A stretch of DNA of 64,000 bases from Bacteroidota bacterium (GCA_013286305.1 JABDFW010000007.1:1-64000); one strand, 5' to 3'. Shown: positions 27,601-34,907, numbered from the stretch's first letter. The notes: generated by a model not told the origin, from the letters alone. Numbers and translations: made by a program.

Positions 27601-28338
27601 TTCGGGGATTCTGTAATGGCTGAAATACCGGCACCCAAACTGCCTAACTGCGAAGCCTGGACGCTCACCGAGTTACTTGATCATGAAAAAGAAGTAACAG
27701 GCATGTTTATGAGCGGCCACCCGCTTGACCATTTTAAATTTGAGCTTAAGTATTATGGCATTATGCCGCTAAACGATTTTAACGAAATAAAAGAATCACT
27801 CACATTTATTGCGGGGAATGCAAACAAAAATTTTCGCATAGCAGGCCTTGTGATAGATGCACAACACCGTGTTACAAGAACAGGCCGCACTTTTGGCTCT
27901 ATGGTCATTGAAGACTTTAGCGGTAAAACAGAACTAATGCTTTGGAGTGATGATTATATAAAATTTAAGGACTATATAGATAAAGGAAAAAATGTGCTGG
28001 TAAATGGGTATTTTAAACAACGTTATAACAGCGAGCAATACGAATTTAAAGTGAGCCAGCTAACCTTATTAGAAACAGCCAAGCAAATGCTTACAAGTAA
28101 GCTTGAAATTAATGTGCACCCCGCTGCTGTTAACAAGCCATTTATTGATTTTATAGAAAAAAATCTGCGAAGCAACCCTGGTAAGGCGCAATTGCGGTTT
28201 AATATATTTGAGCCGGTGGAAAATCTTAAACTAAGCCTGTTTGCTATTGCATCTGGTTTTAGCATGAATGAAGAAATGGCCAGTTTTTTATTAGATAACC
28301 CTGATATAGACATTAATGTAGGTTTAGTGGAAAGATAG
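24652..28338 (+). CDS. dnaE: DNA polymerase III alpha subunit
   Basis: The ORF opens at 24583, but the first 23 residues come from a TTTTCAC repeat. From ATG at 24652 the protein is 1228 residues and starts directly with the PHP domain (MAFSHLHVHTQYSLLDGAAS), as expected. The polymerase core shows GPGRGSAAGS and MPDIDTDFDDEGR, with catalytic Asp at about 436, 438 and 440. Later come the helix-hairpin-helix region and an OB-fold part (RIAGLVIDAQHRVTRTGRTF). It replicates the chromosome as the catalytic subunit of the holoenzyme. The PHP motif His-x-His is intact, so a PHP proofreading activity remains possible. It appears monocistronic. Confidence 0.96.
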   Translation: MAFSHLHVHTQYSLLDGAASIESLYKKAAKNNMPALAITDHGNMFGVFDFVNQAWKNTKPTGLKDDKGKDISTPVIKPIVGCEFYVVEDRFKKSFSKEQKDHRYHQVLLAKNKTGYQNLIKLTSLGFIEGYYSKYPRIDKLLLEKHSEGLIATTCCIGAYVPQAILHNGEEAAEKEFKWWLDMFGEDYYIELQRHNILEQEKINTTLLKFAKKYNVPVIATNDSHYTNQDDFNAHDILLCINTGEKQSTPGFDDFVNDDLQLKNRRFKFPNDQFYFKTPEEMGQLFSDIPEALDNTQAIVDKIEVLNLKKDILLPAFPVPKEFQTDTDSNINQWNYLHHLTYDGAKNRYSEITEELRERLDFELFTIKTMGFAGYFLIVSDFIRAGREMKVFVGPGRGSAAGSVVAFCIGITNIDPIKYNLLFERFLNPDRKSMPDIDTDFDDEGRQKVIDYVVDKYGKNQVAQIITYGTMAAKMSIKDVARVMDLPLAEANMLAKMVPDRPGTDLGRVLTAPITIKEAKDGEKSLEEKEGFQGDDIENIKRLREIYNGTDIRAQVLKEAERLEGSVRNTGIHAAGIIIAPKDLTELIPVAISKDSDLWVTQIDGSIIEEAGVIKMDFLGLKTLSILKTALELIRQNYDGREIDLDNLPLDDEETFHLYQKGETNGTFQFESPGMQKYLRELKPDKFDDLIAMNALYRPGPMAYIPQYIARKHGREEVVYDVEDMKEYLEDTYGITVYQEQVMLLSQSLAGFSKGDADVLRKAMGKKQKSVLDKMKKQFIDGATAKGHAADSLEKIWTDWEAFAQYAFNKSHSTCYALVAYQTAYLKAHYPGEFMSAVLNHAGAIEKITFYMEECKRMGIRVLGPDINESLKGFAVNKRGEIRFGLGGLKGVGENAIENIIEERNKGGYYKNMFDFIRRVNQRAANKKSLESLIYSGAFDCFKEMHRAQYFYVPNGDTKNGLERIINFGNQFHANKQQSSNSLFGDSVMAEIPAPKLPNCEAWTLTELLDHEKEVTGMFMSGHPLDHFKFELKYYGIMPLNDFNEIKESLTFIAGNANKNFRIAGLVIDAQHRVTRTGRTFGSMVIEDFSGKTELMLWSDDYIKFKDYIDKGKNVLVNGYFKQRYNSEQYEFKVSQLTLLETAKQMLTSKLEINVHPAAVNKPFIDFIEKNLRSNPGKAQLRFNIFEPVENLKLSLFAIASGFSMNEEMASFLLDNPDIDINVGLVER

Positions 28339-28520
28339 CGTGCATGTTAAATGAACGCAACCCGGTAAGAATACCTTCATCATTTGTTTTCACAATTTTT
28401 TTTATTATATCTATACAAAATGATCCTTCGAATATTGTGGGTATAATTCTATACAACATCAGGCAACAACTAAACAGATAGTACCGCGATCAAACAAAAT
28501 AGGCATATTGCTTCCTATAA

Positions 28521-28562
28521 AAAAGGAAAAGAGCTCATTGAAATTTCTTTCAACAAACTCTC
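28521..28562 (-). terminator. Hairpin terminator of the first YXWGXW gene
   Basis: On the minus strand AGAG-TTTG-TTGAAA, loop GAAA, TTTCAA-TGAG-CTCT is followed by a T-rich run (TTTTCCTTTTTT). It lies about 40 bases after the stop of the gene ending at 28602. The same TTGAAA/TTTCAA-type hairpin follows the second paralogue, and a related one follows the third. Confidence 0.65.
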
Positions 28563-28601
28563 TCAATAATTCACCTTATATAAAACTATTATAAGCTAAT
28601 T

Positions 28602-29633
28602 CTATTTTTTAACAGGAGGCGGAGTTTTCTCAGGCTGTTTTGGCGCTGGTGTTGGAGCTGGTGCTTTTTGTGGAGCAGGCTTCTGAGTTCTGGGCTGCGT
28701 TGTACGTTGCGTCTGCGGCTGTGATTTAGGTTGAACCTTCGGCGCAACATGTTGAGTAGCCGGCTGTTTGCGGGGCGTAGTAGCCTTGTTATTTACAGGG
28801 TTTGATTTTGATACATTCTTTTTTGTAACGTTGGCAGCAGGTTTATTTACCGGTGCTGTATGTGTTACAGTTTTTTTGTTTGTAGTATTCAAACGTGCTG
28901 CCGTATTGGGAGTTACTACATGGCCCTGTGGTGTAAAATGTTGGCCATTGGGTTTATCCATAGCAACAGTTGCAGGCTTACCATGATTTACTGATGCATA
29001 CTGGTTGCGGTCTTTACCCGCAGTTTGTTGATGCATAGACTGTTCACTTGTGGGCTGAACGTGTTGTTCACGCATTGCAGTTATCTCTTCGGGCCTCGGT
29101 TTTGCCTGAACACCACCCTGGCCATTAAAGCTTGTGCGATTGTTAATTGTTGTGTTATTTATTACGGTACGGTTAATATAGGTATTGTGTATTATAGTTG
29201 TATTTACGTTGGTAACTGCCGTATTATAACGGAAACGTCCACCTTCCCACATTCCACCGCCATAACCAACTCCTCCATAACCAAAGCCATAGTTTATACC
29301 ACCATAAAATCCAATATGGGCGCCCCAATAGCCTGCATGATAACCATATAGGCCGTTTTCAAATCCCCAATAAGTAGGAGTCCAAAGATAACCAACCTGG
29401 GGTGGCATTACCCAAACACCCGGAACCCAAAAATAACCTCCTTGTCCGTAAGCCCAGTAGCCCGGCGTCCAAAGATATCCTTCTGTAGGACAAGCGGGTT
29501 GTACATAAATAGGTAACGCAGGCGGAGCTAACCGAATGGATATTCCAACACCTACACTGATTTGCGCATGCATCCTTGGCAACGCAATGGCAGTAAGGAG
29601 CAAAAAGAATAAAACCTTTATAATCTTTTTCAT
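28602..29633 (-). CDS. YXWGXW-repeat secreted protein, paralogue 1
   Basis: A 343-residue protein with signal MKKIIKVLFFLLLTAIALPRMHAQ. An aromatic and Gly-rich block follows at about 45-135 with repeated W-T-P-G-Y-W units (YLWTPGYWAYGQ, YFWVPGVWVMPP, YLWTPTYWGFENG), the YXWGXW repeat. After a FNGQGGVQAKPRPEEITAM linker comes a basic, low-complexity tail rich in Thr, Pro, Gln and Lys (residues 240-343). The family is exported and of unknown function, presumably cell-envelope. It is the most downstream of three tandem paralogues, with its own sigma-54-like motif and its own terminator. Confidence 0.88.
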   Translation of the reverse strand: MKKIIKVLFFLLLTAIALPRMHAQISVGVGISIRLAPPALPIYVQPACPTEGYLWTPGYWAYGQGGYFWVPGVWVMPPQVGYLWTPTYWGFENGLYGYHAGYWGAHIGFYGGINYGFGYGGVGYGGGMWEGGRFRYNTAVTNVNTTIIHNTYINRTVINNTTINNRTSFNGQGGVQAKPRPEEITAMREQHVQPTSEQSMHQQTAGKDRNQYASVNHGKPATVAMDKPNGQHFTPQGHVVTPNTAARLNTTNKKTVTHTAPVNKPAANVTKKNVSKSNPVNNKATTPRKQPATQHVAPKVQPKSQPQTQRTTQPRTQKPAPQKAPAPTPAPKQPEKTPPPVKK

Positions 29634-29670
29634 AATAAATATTTATCTTATTTTAATAGATGCTTCCTTA

Positions 29671-29686
29671 TTGCAAGTGCCGTGCC
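29671..29686 (-). promoter_or_regulatory. Sigma-54-like -24/-12 promoter motif upstream of paralogue 1
   Basis: On the minus strand GGCACGGCACTTGCAA matches the RpoN consensus GGCACG-N4-TTGCW exactly. The -12 GC is about 40 bases before the ATG at 29633. Equivalent motifs sit upstream of both sister genes. RpoN dependence is inferred. Confidence 0.6.
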
Positions 29687-29782
29687 CCGTTTGGGAAAAC
29701 CTTATTATTAACAGAATTGGCCCTGCAGTGTTTCCGGAACTATCTCTAAGGTTTTAGCCAATTATGATCCAATAGCATAATC

Positions 29783-29978
29783 TTAATTGACTATCCGCAT
29801 ATGGCAACCTAAACACTTGTAACAAACTTTGTGCTCGCCCGGATGACTGGCCGGACGGGTTCTTTGTGATCATCCTTTGTGTCCTCAGTGGTAAAAAAAA
29901 TTAAAACCACCACAAAGAAAATACAGCACAAAAGACACAAAGGATTATTCCGGTTGGCATATGCGGATGGTCAATTAA
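29783..29978. mobile_element. MITE-like dispersed element, copy 2, with terminal inverted repeats
   Basis: A 196-base element without an ORF. Its ends are near-perfect inverted repeats about 21 bases long (left TTGACTATCCGCATATG, right CATATGCGGATGGTCAA), with TTAA at the tips. Inside there is a second perfect 12-base inverted pair, ATCCTTTGTGTC and GACACAAAGGAT, and a GTGGT/ACCAC pair, so the transcript could fold into one long hairpin. The first 110 bases closely match the copy at 10.5 kb. It lies between YXWGXW paralogues 1 and 2 and explains part of the 490-base gap there. Confidence 0.78.
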
Positions 29979-30043
29979 CCTTATAAATTTTTTCGTGGAG
30001 AAAATTTAAGGTTGCTTGTAAAAAGTATATCACCCATCCCACA

Positions 30044-30082
30044 TAAAAAAAGAGTTTATTGAAACTGCTTTCAATAAACTCT
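30044..30082 (-). terminator. Strong hairpin terminator of the second YXWGXW gene
   Basis: On the minus strand AGAGTTTATTGAAA, loop GCAG, TTTCAATAAACTCT is a perfect 14-bp stem followed by TTTTTTT. It lies 44 bases after the stop at 30126. This is a textbook intrinsic terminator. Confidence 0.88.
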
Positions 30083-30125
30083 CTTTATGATGATCTACCT
30101 TATAATAAAAGTACTGCTGCTGATG

Positions 30126-31106
30126 CTACTTTTTGCCTGTTGGCGGTGTTGGCTCAGCAGGCTTGGGGGTTTCTTCTTTTTTAGGAGCAGGCTGCTGAGG
30201 TTTCGGTTGTGTTTTTTGTTGGGTCTGCGGTTTAGGTTGGGTCTGCGGTTTAGGCGCCGTTACCTTATTATTGGTAGTTGGCTGCTTTGAAACATTCTTT
30301 TTTATTGGAGCATTCGCCGGCTTATTCGCAGGACTTACAGTTTTCCTGTTCTCCGTATTTAAACGGGCGGCGTTATTTGTGGCTGTGGCTGCATGGCCTT
30401 GCGGGGTAAAGCGTTTACCATTGGGCTTATCCATAGCAGCGGTTGCCGGCTTGCCATGGTTTACTGATGCATACTGGTTACGGTCTTTACTCGCGGTTTG
30501 CTCATGGGCAGTCTGCACACTTGTTGCACTAACATGTTTTTCATTCATTGCGGTTATTTCTTCCGGCCTTGGTTTAGCCTGAACCCCGCCCGGGCCATTG
30601 AAACTTGTATGGTTGTTAACCGTTACATTATTTATTACCGTACGGTTAATGTAGGTGTTGTGTATTATGGTTGTATTTACATTGGTAACCGCGGTATTAT
30701 AACGGAACCGACCGCCTTCCCACATGCCACCGCCATAACCAAATCCTCCATAACCAAAGCCATAATTTATACCTCCGTAAAAGCCAATATGAGGCCCCCA
30801 ATAACCTGCGTGAAATCCATAAACGCCGCCTTCAAAGCCCCAATAGGCCGGTGTCCATAAAAAGCCAACCTGGGGTGGCATTACCCAAACACCAGGTACC
30901 CAATAATAACCATTCGGCCCCCACGCCCAATAACCCGGGCTCCAGATATAACCTTCAACAGGGCATGCTGGTTGTACATACACCGGTAATGCAGGCGGGG
31001 CTATACGAACAGATATTCCAATGCCCACACTGATCTGTGCATACATCTTCGGCACTGCAAAAGATGTAAACAATAAAAAGAGTAAAACTTTTATACCTTT
31101 TTTCAT
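30126..31106 (-). CDS. YXWGXW-repeat secreted protein, paralogue 2
   Basis: The ORF track opens at 31187, but the ATG at 31106 gives 326 residues with signal MKKGIKVLLFLLFTSFAVPKMYAQ, aligned with the sister genes. The aromatic/Gly core (YIWSPGYWAWGPNGYYWVPG, FLWTPAYWGFEGG) is nearly identical to paralogue 1. So is the RYNTAVTNVNTTIIHNTYIN segment. The tail is a Lys/Pro/Gln-rich stretch (PKPQTQPKPQTQQ) ending in KK. The function is unknown, and an envelope or surface role is inferred from export and composition. A strong intrinsic terminator follows, so it is probably monocistronic. Confidence 0.88.
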   Translation of the reverse strand: MKKGIKVLLFLLFTSFAVPKMYAQISVGIGISVRIAPPALPVYVQPACPVEGYIWSPGYWAWGPNGYYWVPGVWVMPPQVGFLWTPAYWGFEGGVYGFHAGYWGPHIGFYGGINYGFGYGGFGYGGGMWEGGRFRYNTAVTNVNTTIIHNTYINRTVINNVTVNNHTSFNGPGGVQAKPRPEEITAMNEKHVSATSVQTAHEQTASKDRNQYASVNHGKPATAAMDKPNGKRFTPQGHAATATNNAARLNTENRKTVSPANKPANAPIKKNVSKQPTTNNKVTAPKPQTQPKPQTQQKTQPKPQQPAPKKEETPKPAEPTPPTGKK

Positions 31107-31147
31107 AAAAAATTTTTTAATTATTAAATAGATATTATTTGAATAAA

Positions 31148-31162
31148 TACAAGTCCCGTGCC
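31148..31162 (-). promoter_or_regulatory. Sigma-54-like -24/-12 promoter motif upstream of paralogue 2
   Basis: On the minus strand GGCACGGGACTTGTA: the -24 half is perfect, and the -12 half has TTGT instead of TTGC. It lies about 42 bases before the ATG at 31106, close to the spacing of paralogue 1. The identical 15-mer precedes paralogue 3. Confidence 0.55.
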
Positions 31163-31359
31163 TGTTTAAGGGCAATTTTGCGATCACCGTAAAACCACCT
31201 GTTTGATACGTTAAAGTTTTCTAAAAGCTTATATCAGCATGCAGCAATAATGCATTGGTTAATAAAAGGGTGTTTACAATAGATATCAAATAAGTAGAGC
31301 CAGCACATTTTTAATTGATGGATGTAAAAATGTTTAATATGGCGACTATGCCACATAAA

Positions 31360-31397
31360 CAAAGAAAGTTTATTGAATGATCCAATAAACTTTCTTG
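31360..31397 (-). terminator. Hairpin terminator of the third YXWGXW gene
   Basis: On the minus strand CAAGAAAGTTTATTG, a short loop, then CAATAAACTTTCTTTG and TTTATG form a stem of about 15 bp followed by a modest T-rich run. It lies 35 bases after the stop at 31432. The stem resembles the terminator of paralogue 2. Confidence 0.7.
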
Positions 31398-31431
31398 TTG
31401 AATTAATTATACACTATTTAAATAATTACTT

Positions 31432-32679
31432 CTATCTCCGTTGAGCAGGACGTGGCTGAGGCTGACGCTGTCTTGGTTGTGGGCTTGGGGCACGTTGTTG
31501 CATCTGTCTTTGCGGCGCCATATTTCGCTGAGGAGCTACATTTCTTTGAGGTGTAAAGCTACGTTGAGGCGCTATGTGCCGTTGAGATGAAGCGTATCGC
31601 TGAGATGAAGCTGCACTTCGTTGTGCCGCTGCATTTCGTTGAGCTGCTGCACGCCTTTGCGATGCAGCATACCGCTGAGATGATGCAGTATTTCTCTGCG
31701 TTGCAATATGCCGTTGAGATGCAGATGTTACGCTACGTTGAGATGTAGCACCTCTTGCAGGTGCTACATTTCGTTGAGATGTTGGGGCATTTCGCTGAGG
31801 CGTTATATGCCGTTGAGGCGTTGCCGGCCTTTGATAAGAAGGCTGACGTGAAGATCTCTTTTCAACAGCCGGGGCATTAGAACGGTTATTGATATTAGCA
31901 GGGCTCCTGTTCTCACTATTTAACCTTGTGGTGTTTGTGCTTGTTGCTGCGTGCCCTTCAGCAGTAAAACGCTGGCCATTAACCCTGTCCATTGCGGCAG
32001 TTGCCGGCCGTCCGTGGTTAACTGATGCAAATTGGCTACGGTCTTTAGAAGCAACCTGTTGATGCGCCGTTTGTTCCCGTGTTGCATCTATGTGCCTTTC
32101 ACGCATTGCTGCTTCTTCTTCCGGCCTTGGCCTTGCCTGTACCCCACCCGGGCCATTATAACTTACACGGTTATTAACAGTTGTGTTATTTATTACAGTA
32201 CGGTCAACATAGGTGTTACGTATAAAGGTGTTATTTACCCTGGTAATTGCGGTATTATACATAAAGTGTCCGCCTTCCCAACGGCCACCCCAATACCCAA
32301 AACCGCCGTATCCGTATCCATAGTTTATACCGCCATAGAAACCGCAGTGCGGCCCCCAATAACCGGCGTGAAATCCATAAAAGCCTGCTTCAAAACCCCA
32401 ATAAGGTGGTGTCCATAAAAAACCAACCTCAGGCGCTAATACCCACACACCAGGTACCCAATAATAACCATCATCACCCCATGCCCAATAACCAGGCGTC
32501 CAAATATATCCTTCGCCAGGGCAAAGTGGTTGTTCATAAATAGGTAAGGCCGGCGGCGCTATTCGGACCGATAGCCCAACACCAACACTTACTTGCGCGT
32601 TTGCTTTAGGTGTTGCAATTGTAGCTGTAACCAAAGTGGCAGCTAATACGAAAGCAAAAATTTTTATCATCTTTTTCAT
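31432..32679 (-). CDS. YXWGXW-repeat secreted protein, paralogue 3, with a long Ser-Gln-Arg tail
   Basis: A 415-residue protein with signal MKKMIKIFAFVLAATLVTATIATPKANAQ and the same aromatic core (YIWTPGYWAWGDDGYYWVPG, FLWTPPYWGFEAG, YGYGYGGFGYWGG). It is longer than its sisters because residues 265-415 form a low-complexity basic tail of short repeats such as SQRNVAP, TSQRHIA and AAAQRNAA, ending RPAQRR. The tail carries about 35 arginines and almost no acidic residues, so it could bind nucleic acid, lipopolysaccharide or another polyanion. That role is inference. It is the most upstream gene of the triplet, with a sigma-54-like motif about 115 bases before the ATG. Confidence 0.86.
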   Translation of the reverse strand: MKKMIKIFAFVLAATLVTATIATPKANAQVSVGVGLSVRIAPPALPIYEQPLCPGEGYIWTPGYWAWGDDGYYWVPGVWVLAPEVGFLWTPPYWGFEAGFYGFHAGYWGPHCGFYGGINYGYGYGGFGYWGGRWEGGHFMYNTAITRVNNTFIRNTYVDRTVINNTTVNNRVSYNGPGGVQARPRPEEEAAMRERHIDATREQTAHQQVASKDRSQFASVNHGRPATAAMDRVNGQRFTAEGHAATSTNTTRLNSENRSPANINNRSNAPAVEKRSSRQPSYQRPATPQRHITPQRNAPTSQRNVAPARGATSQRSVTSASQRHIATQRNTASSQRYAASQRRAAAQRNAAAQRSAASSQRYASSQRHIAPQRSFTPQRNVAPQRNMAPQRQMQQRAPSPQPRQRQPQPRPAQRR

Positions 32680-32793
32680 AACATAAATTTTTTTAATAAT
32701 TTTTGTAAATCACGTTCCTTGTTTTTAAGCTGTTGTTTCTAAATTATTTTTTTTACATTAGCTTCTTACTTCCTTTCTTGTTACTTTACTATT

Positions 32794-32808
32794 TACAAGT
32801 CCCGTGCC
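32794..32808 (-). promoter_or_regulatory. Sigma-54-like -24/-12 promoter motif upstream of paralogue 3
   Basis: On the minus strand GGCACGGGACTTGTA, identical to the motif before paralogue 2. It is about 115 bases upstream of the ATG at 32679, leaving a leader of about 100 bases, longer than in the two sister genes. Confidence 0.5.
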
Positions 32809-32925
32809 TTTATTTAAAAATGAGACTATCGTAAATGCTAAAGAATAGTATTGTAAAAGTTAAAATTTTGGCAACGCATTGTTAACAAGAGAAATAAACA
32901 GGCGCGGGCCCTCCATAATTTTTTT

Positions 32926-33270
32926 ATGAATATTGACAGCTTTATTTATTTAGACCGGGTAAGAAAGATTGCAATGCAACTCCCGGGAGTTACTGAGAGC
33001 ACGTGTTTTGGCACGCCTGCTTTTTATGTAAACAAAAAATTGTTTGCAAGAATGAAAGAAAAAGGAGATGTATTAGTGATACATACTATTGAACGCGAAA
33101 TATGGATGAAGAAAGACTATAACACATTTTTTATTACAGATCATTATAAAAATTATTCTTATATGCTGATAGCACTGGCAACTGTTGGCACAACAGACCT
33201 TAAGACACTTATAACAAGTGCATGGCGTAACAGGGCTGGCAAAAAATTATTGAAAGAATGGGAAATATAA
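32926..33270 (+). CDS. MmcQ/YjbR-family protein
   Basis: A 114-residue protein with the CyaY-like YjbR fold. The segments RKIAMQLPGVTESTCFGTPAFYVNKKLFARM and the C-terminal AWRNRAGKKLLKEWE are characteristic. E. coli YjbR shows double-wing DNA-binding features, but the cellular role is not known. There is no signal peptide. The gene is monocistronic, divergent from the YXWGXW triplet and convergent with the pirin gene. Confidence 0.85.
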   Translation: MNIDSFIYLDRVRKIAMQLPGVTESTCFGTPAFYVNKKLFARMKEKGDVLVIHTIEREIWMKKDYNTFFITDHYKNYSYMLIALATVGTTDLKTLITSAWRNRAGKKLLKEWEI

Positions 33271-33354
33271 TTCACGAAGTGATAAATTCTTTCTTCAATA
33301 TTCATCTGATAATCTTTAGAAATTGCAATTGATCCGGATATTTAAATACAATCG

Positions 33355-34068
33355 CTACTTCTGGTTTACCGGTGTTTCGATTATTAAAAAATGCGCTTCA
33401 TCTTCGCAATAAATAGAAATATTTTCTGTTTCCCACAAACCTATTGCATCTCTCTTAGGTATTGTTATATCATCTATTTTTATGCTTCCCTCCATCACAA
33501 AAATAAAAAGGCATTTATTTACGGGGTTTAAACTGTACTGTATGGTTTGCCCTTTATCAAAGTAGCCTAATGAGAATTTTGCGTTTTGATTTATCCAGCA
33601 ATGCTCCTGCCCTTCTTCGCCCGATATGATTGTTTTAAGCTGGTTTTTTCTTTTACTTTTTGGGAAACCGCGTTGCTGGTACCTGGGGATAATATTTTGC
33701 TGCTTTGGCTGTATCCATACCTGCAGAAAATTTACATCGTCTTCCCCTACATTATATTCTTCATGCCGTAGCCCGCTGCCTGCGCTCATTATTTGTACGC
33801 CACCCTCTTCTACAATGGTGCTGTACCCAAGCGTATCCTTATGGTTCATTTTGCCCTGTAACATAATGGAAACGATCTCCATATTAATATGCGGGTGAAT
33901 GCCAAAGCCTTTTTCCGGTAAAATGTAGTCATCGTTAAACGCCACAAGCGTTCCAAAGGCGCTTTTAACAGGGTTACTATAATCACTAAAGCTGAAGTAG
34001 AAATTACTCTTAAGCCATCCTATATCCTTCAACCCTCTTTCTGATGCGGGAAAAAGATGCGTTTTCAT
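33355..34068 (-). CDS. Pirin-family protein (YhhW-like bicupin)
   Basis: A 237-residue protein of YhhW size. The N-terminal cupin has the metal-binding residues in GIHPHINMEIVSIMLQGKMNHKD (His, His, then His/Glu) and the conserved MSAGSGLRHEEYN. YhhW-type pirins bind a metal and can oxidise quercetin in vitro; the physiological substrate in Bacteroidota is not established. It is monocistronic on the minus strand, divergent from the ribosomal-protein operon about 210 bases away. Confidence 0.9.
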   Translation of the reverse strand: MKTHLFPASERGLKDIGWLKSNFYFSFSDYSNPVKSAFGTLVAFNDDYILPEKGFGIHPHINMEIVSIMLQGKMNHKDTLGYSTIVEEGGVQIMSAGSGLRHEEYNVGEDDVNFLQVWIQPKQQNIIPRYQQRGFPKSKRKNQLKTIISGEEGQEHCWINQNAKFSLGYFDKGQTIQYSLNPVNKCLFIFVMEGSIKIDDITIPKRDAIGLWETENISIYCEDEAHFLIIETPVNQK

Positions 34069-34213
34069 ATTTTTAATTTATAATACCGCCCAAAAATAGG
34101 TTACAAATGCCGGTAATCGGTTAATAAACCGTTTACCGGGTGTATTTGCAGCATAAAGGGGGGAAATCTCAAAATCTCACCTTCAAAAAATCATAAAATA
34201 TCTAATTTACCCT

Positions 34214-34221
34214 TACCTTTG
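34214..34221 (+). promoter_or_regulatory. Bacteroidota-type -7 box of the rpsF operon
   Basis: TACCTTTG matches the TAnnTTTG consensus of the Bacteroidota primary sigma factor and lies 59 bases before the rpsF ATG. I find no TTG at the ideal -33 distance, so this is a partial match. Confidence 0.5.
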
Positions 34222-34226
34222 CCGCC

Positions 34227-34245
34227 CCAAAGAAACCTTCTTTGG
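34227..34245 (+). promoter_or_regulatory. Leader hairpin before rpsF
   Basis: CCAAAGAA-ACC-TTCTTTGG is a perfect 8-bp stem with a three-base loop in the putative 5' leader, directly after the -7 box. S6-S18 operons of many bacteria are autoregulated by an mRNA leader that binds the S6-S18 complex. This hairpin is a candidate, but I cannot match the known consensus by eye. Confidence 0.4.
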
Positions 34246-34280
34246 CAAATAAACAATTTTTATAAACTAAAATCAGGGTA

Positions 34281-34637
34281 ATGAGTAATTACGAATTGAT
34301 GGTGATTTTTACCCCTGTGCTTTCTGAAGAGGACTTTAAAGCCGCTCAGAAAAAGTACGCCGATTTCATTGTTGAGAACGGTGGAAGTGTAACGCACAGC
34401 AATCCCTGGGGATTAAAATCACTGGCGTATCCTGTCCGGAAGAAAACCACAGGTATCTACTGGGTTCTGGAGTACAGTGCGCCATCCAGCTTCAATGAGA
34501 AGTTTAAGATCCAACTGCTGCGTGACGAGCAAGTAATGCGTCACATGATAACTGTTCTCGATAAATACGCCGTCGAGTACAATTATAAAAAGAGAAGTGG
34601 CTTACCAACAGGAACCGAAAGATTAGCGAGGGTATAA
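34281..34637 (+). CDS. rpsF: 30S ribosomal protein bS6
   Basis: A 118-residue protein with the bS6 pattern: YELMVIFTPVLSEEDFKAAQ at the start, WGLKSLAYPVRKKTTGIYWVLEYSA in the middle and LLRDEQVMRHMITVLDKYA near the end. bS6 binds 16S rRNA next to bS18 in the small-subunit platform. It heads the rpsF-rpsR-rplI operon; the stop lies three bases before the rpsR ATG. No ssb gene sits between rpsF and rpsR, as is usual in Bacteroidota. Confidence 0.97.
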   Translation: MSNYELMVIFTPVLSEEDFKAAQKKYADFIVENGGSVTHSNPWGLKSLAYPVRKKTTGIYWVLEYSAPSSFNEKFKIQLLRDEQVMRHMITVLDKYAVEYNYKKRSGLPTGTERLARV

Positions 34638-34640
34638 ACC

Positions 34641-34907
34641 ATGCCGAAACCAAACGAAATTAAATACCTTACCGCCATTAAGCAGGAAAAGCCAAAGAAG
34701 AAATTCTGCCGCTTTAAAAAGTACGGTATCAGGTATGTTGATTACAAGGACATTGAGTTTTTAAAGAAGTTTATAAACGAACAGGGTAAAATTTTACCAC
34801 GCCGTTTATCGGGCAATTCTTTAAAATACCAGCGTAAAGTAAGCGATGCTATTAAAAAAGCACGCCAAATGGCATTGTTGCCGTTTGTAACAGACCTTTT
34901 AAAGTAA
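34641..34907 (+). CDS. rpsR: 30S ribosomal protein bS18
   Basis: An 88-residue protein with the bS18 core: [65 protein letters not shown]. The CRFKKYGI segment corresponds to the usual start of the folded part. It heterodimerises with bS6 on the 30S platform. A 173-base gap, containing TAAGC-rich short repeats and a TTCTGCAC/GTGCAGAA hairpin, separates it from rplI. Confidence 0.97.
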   Translation: MPKPNEIKYLTAIKQEKPKKKFCRFKKYGIRYVDYKDIEFLKKFINEQGKILPRRLSGNSLKYQRKVSDAIKKARQMALLPFVTDLLK

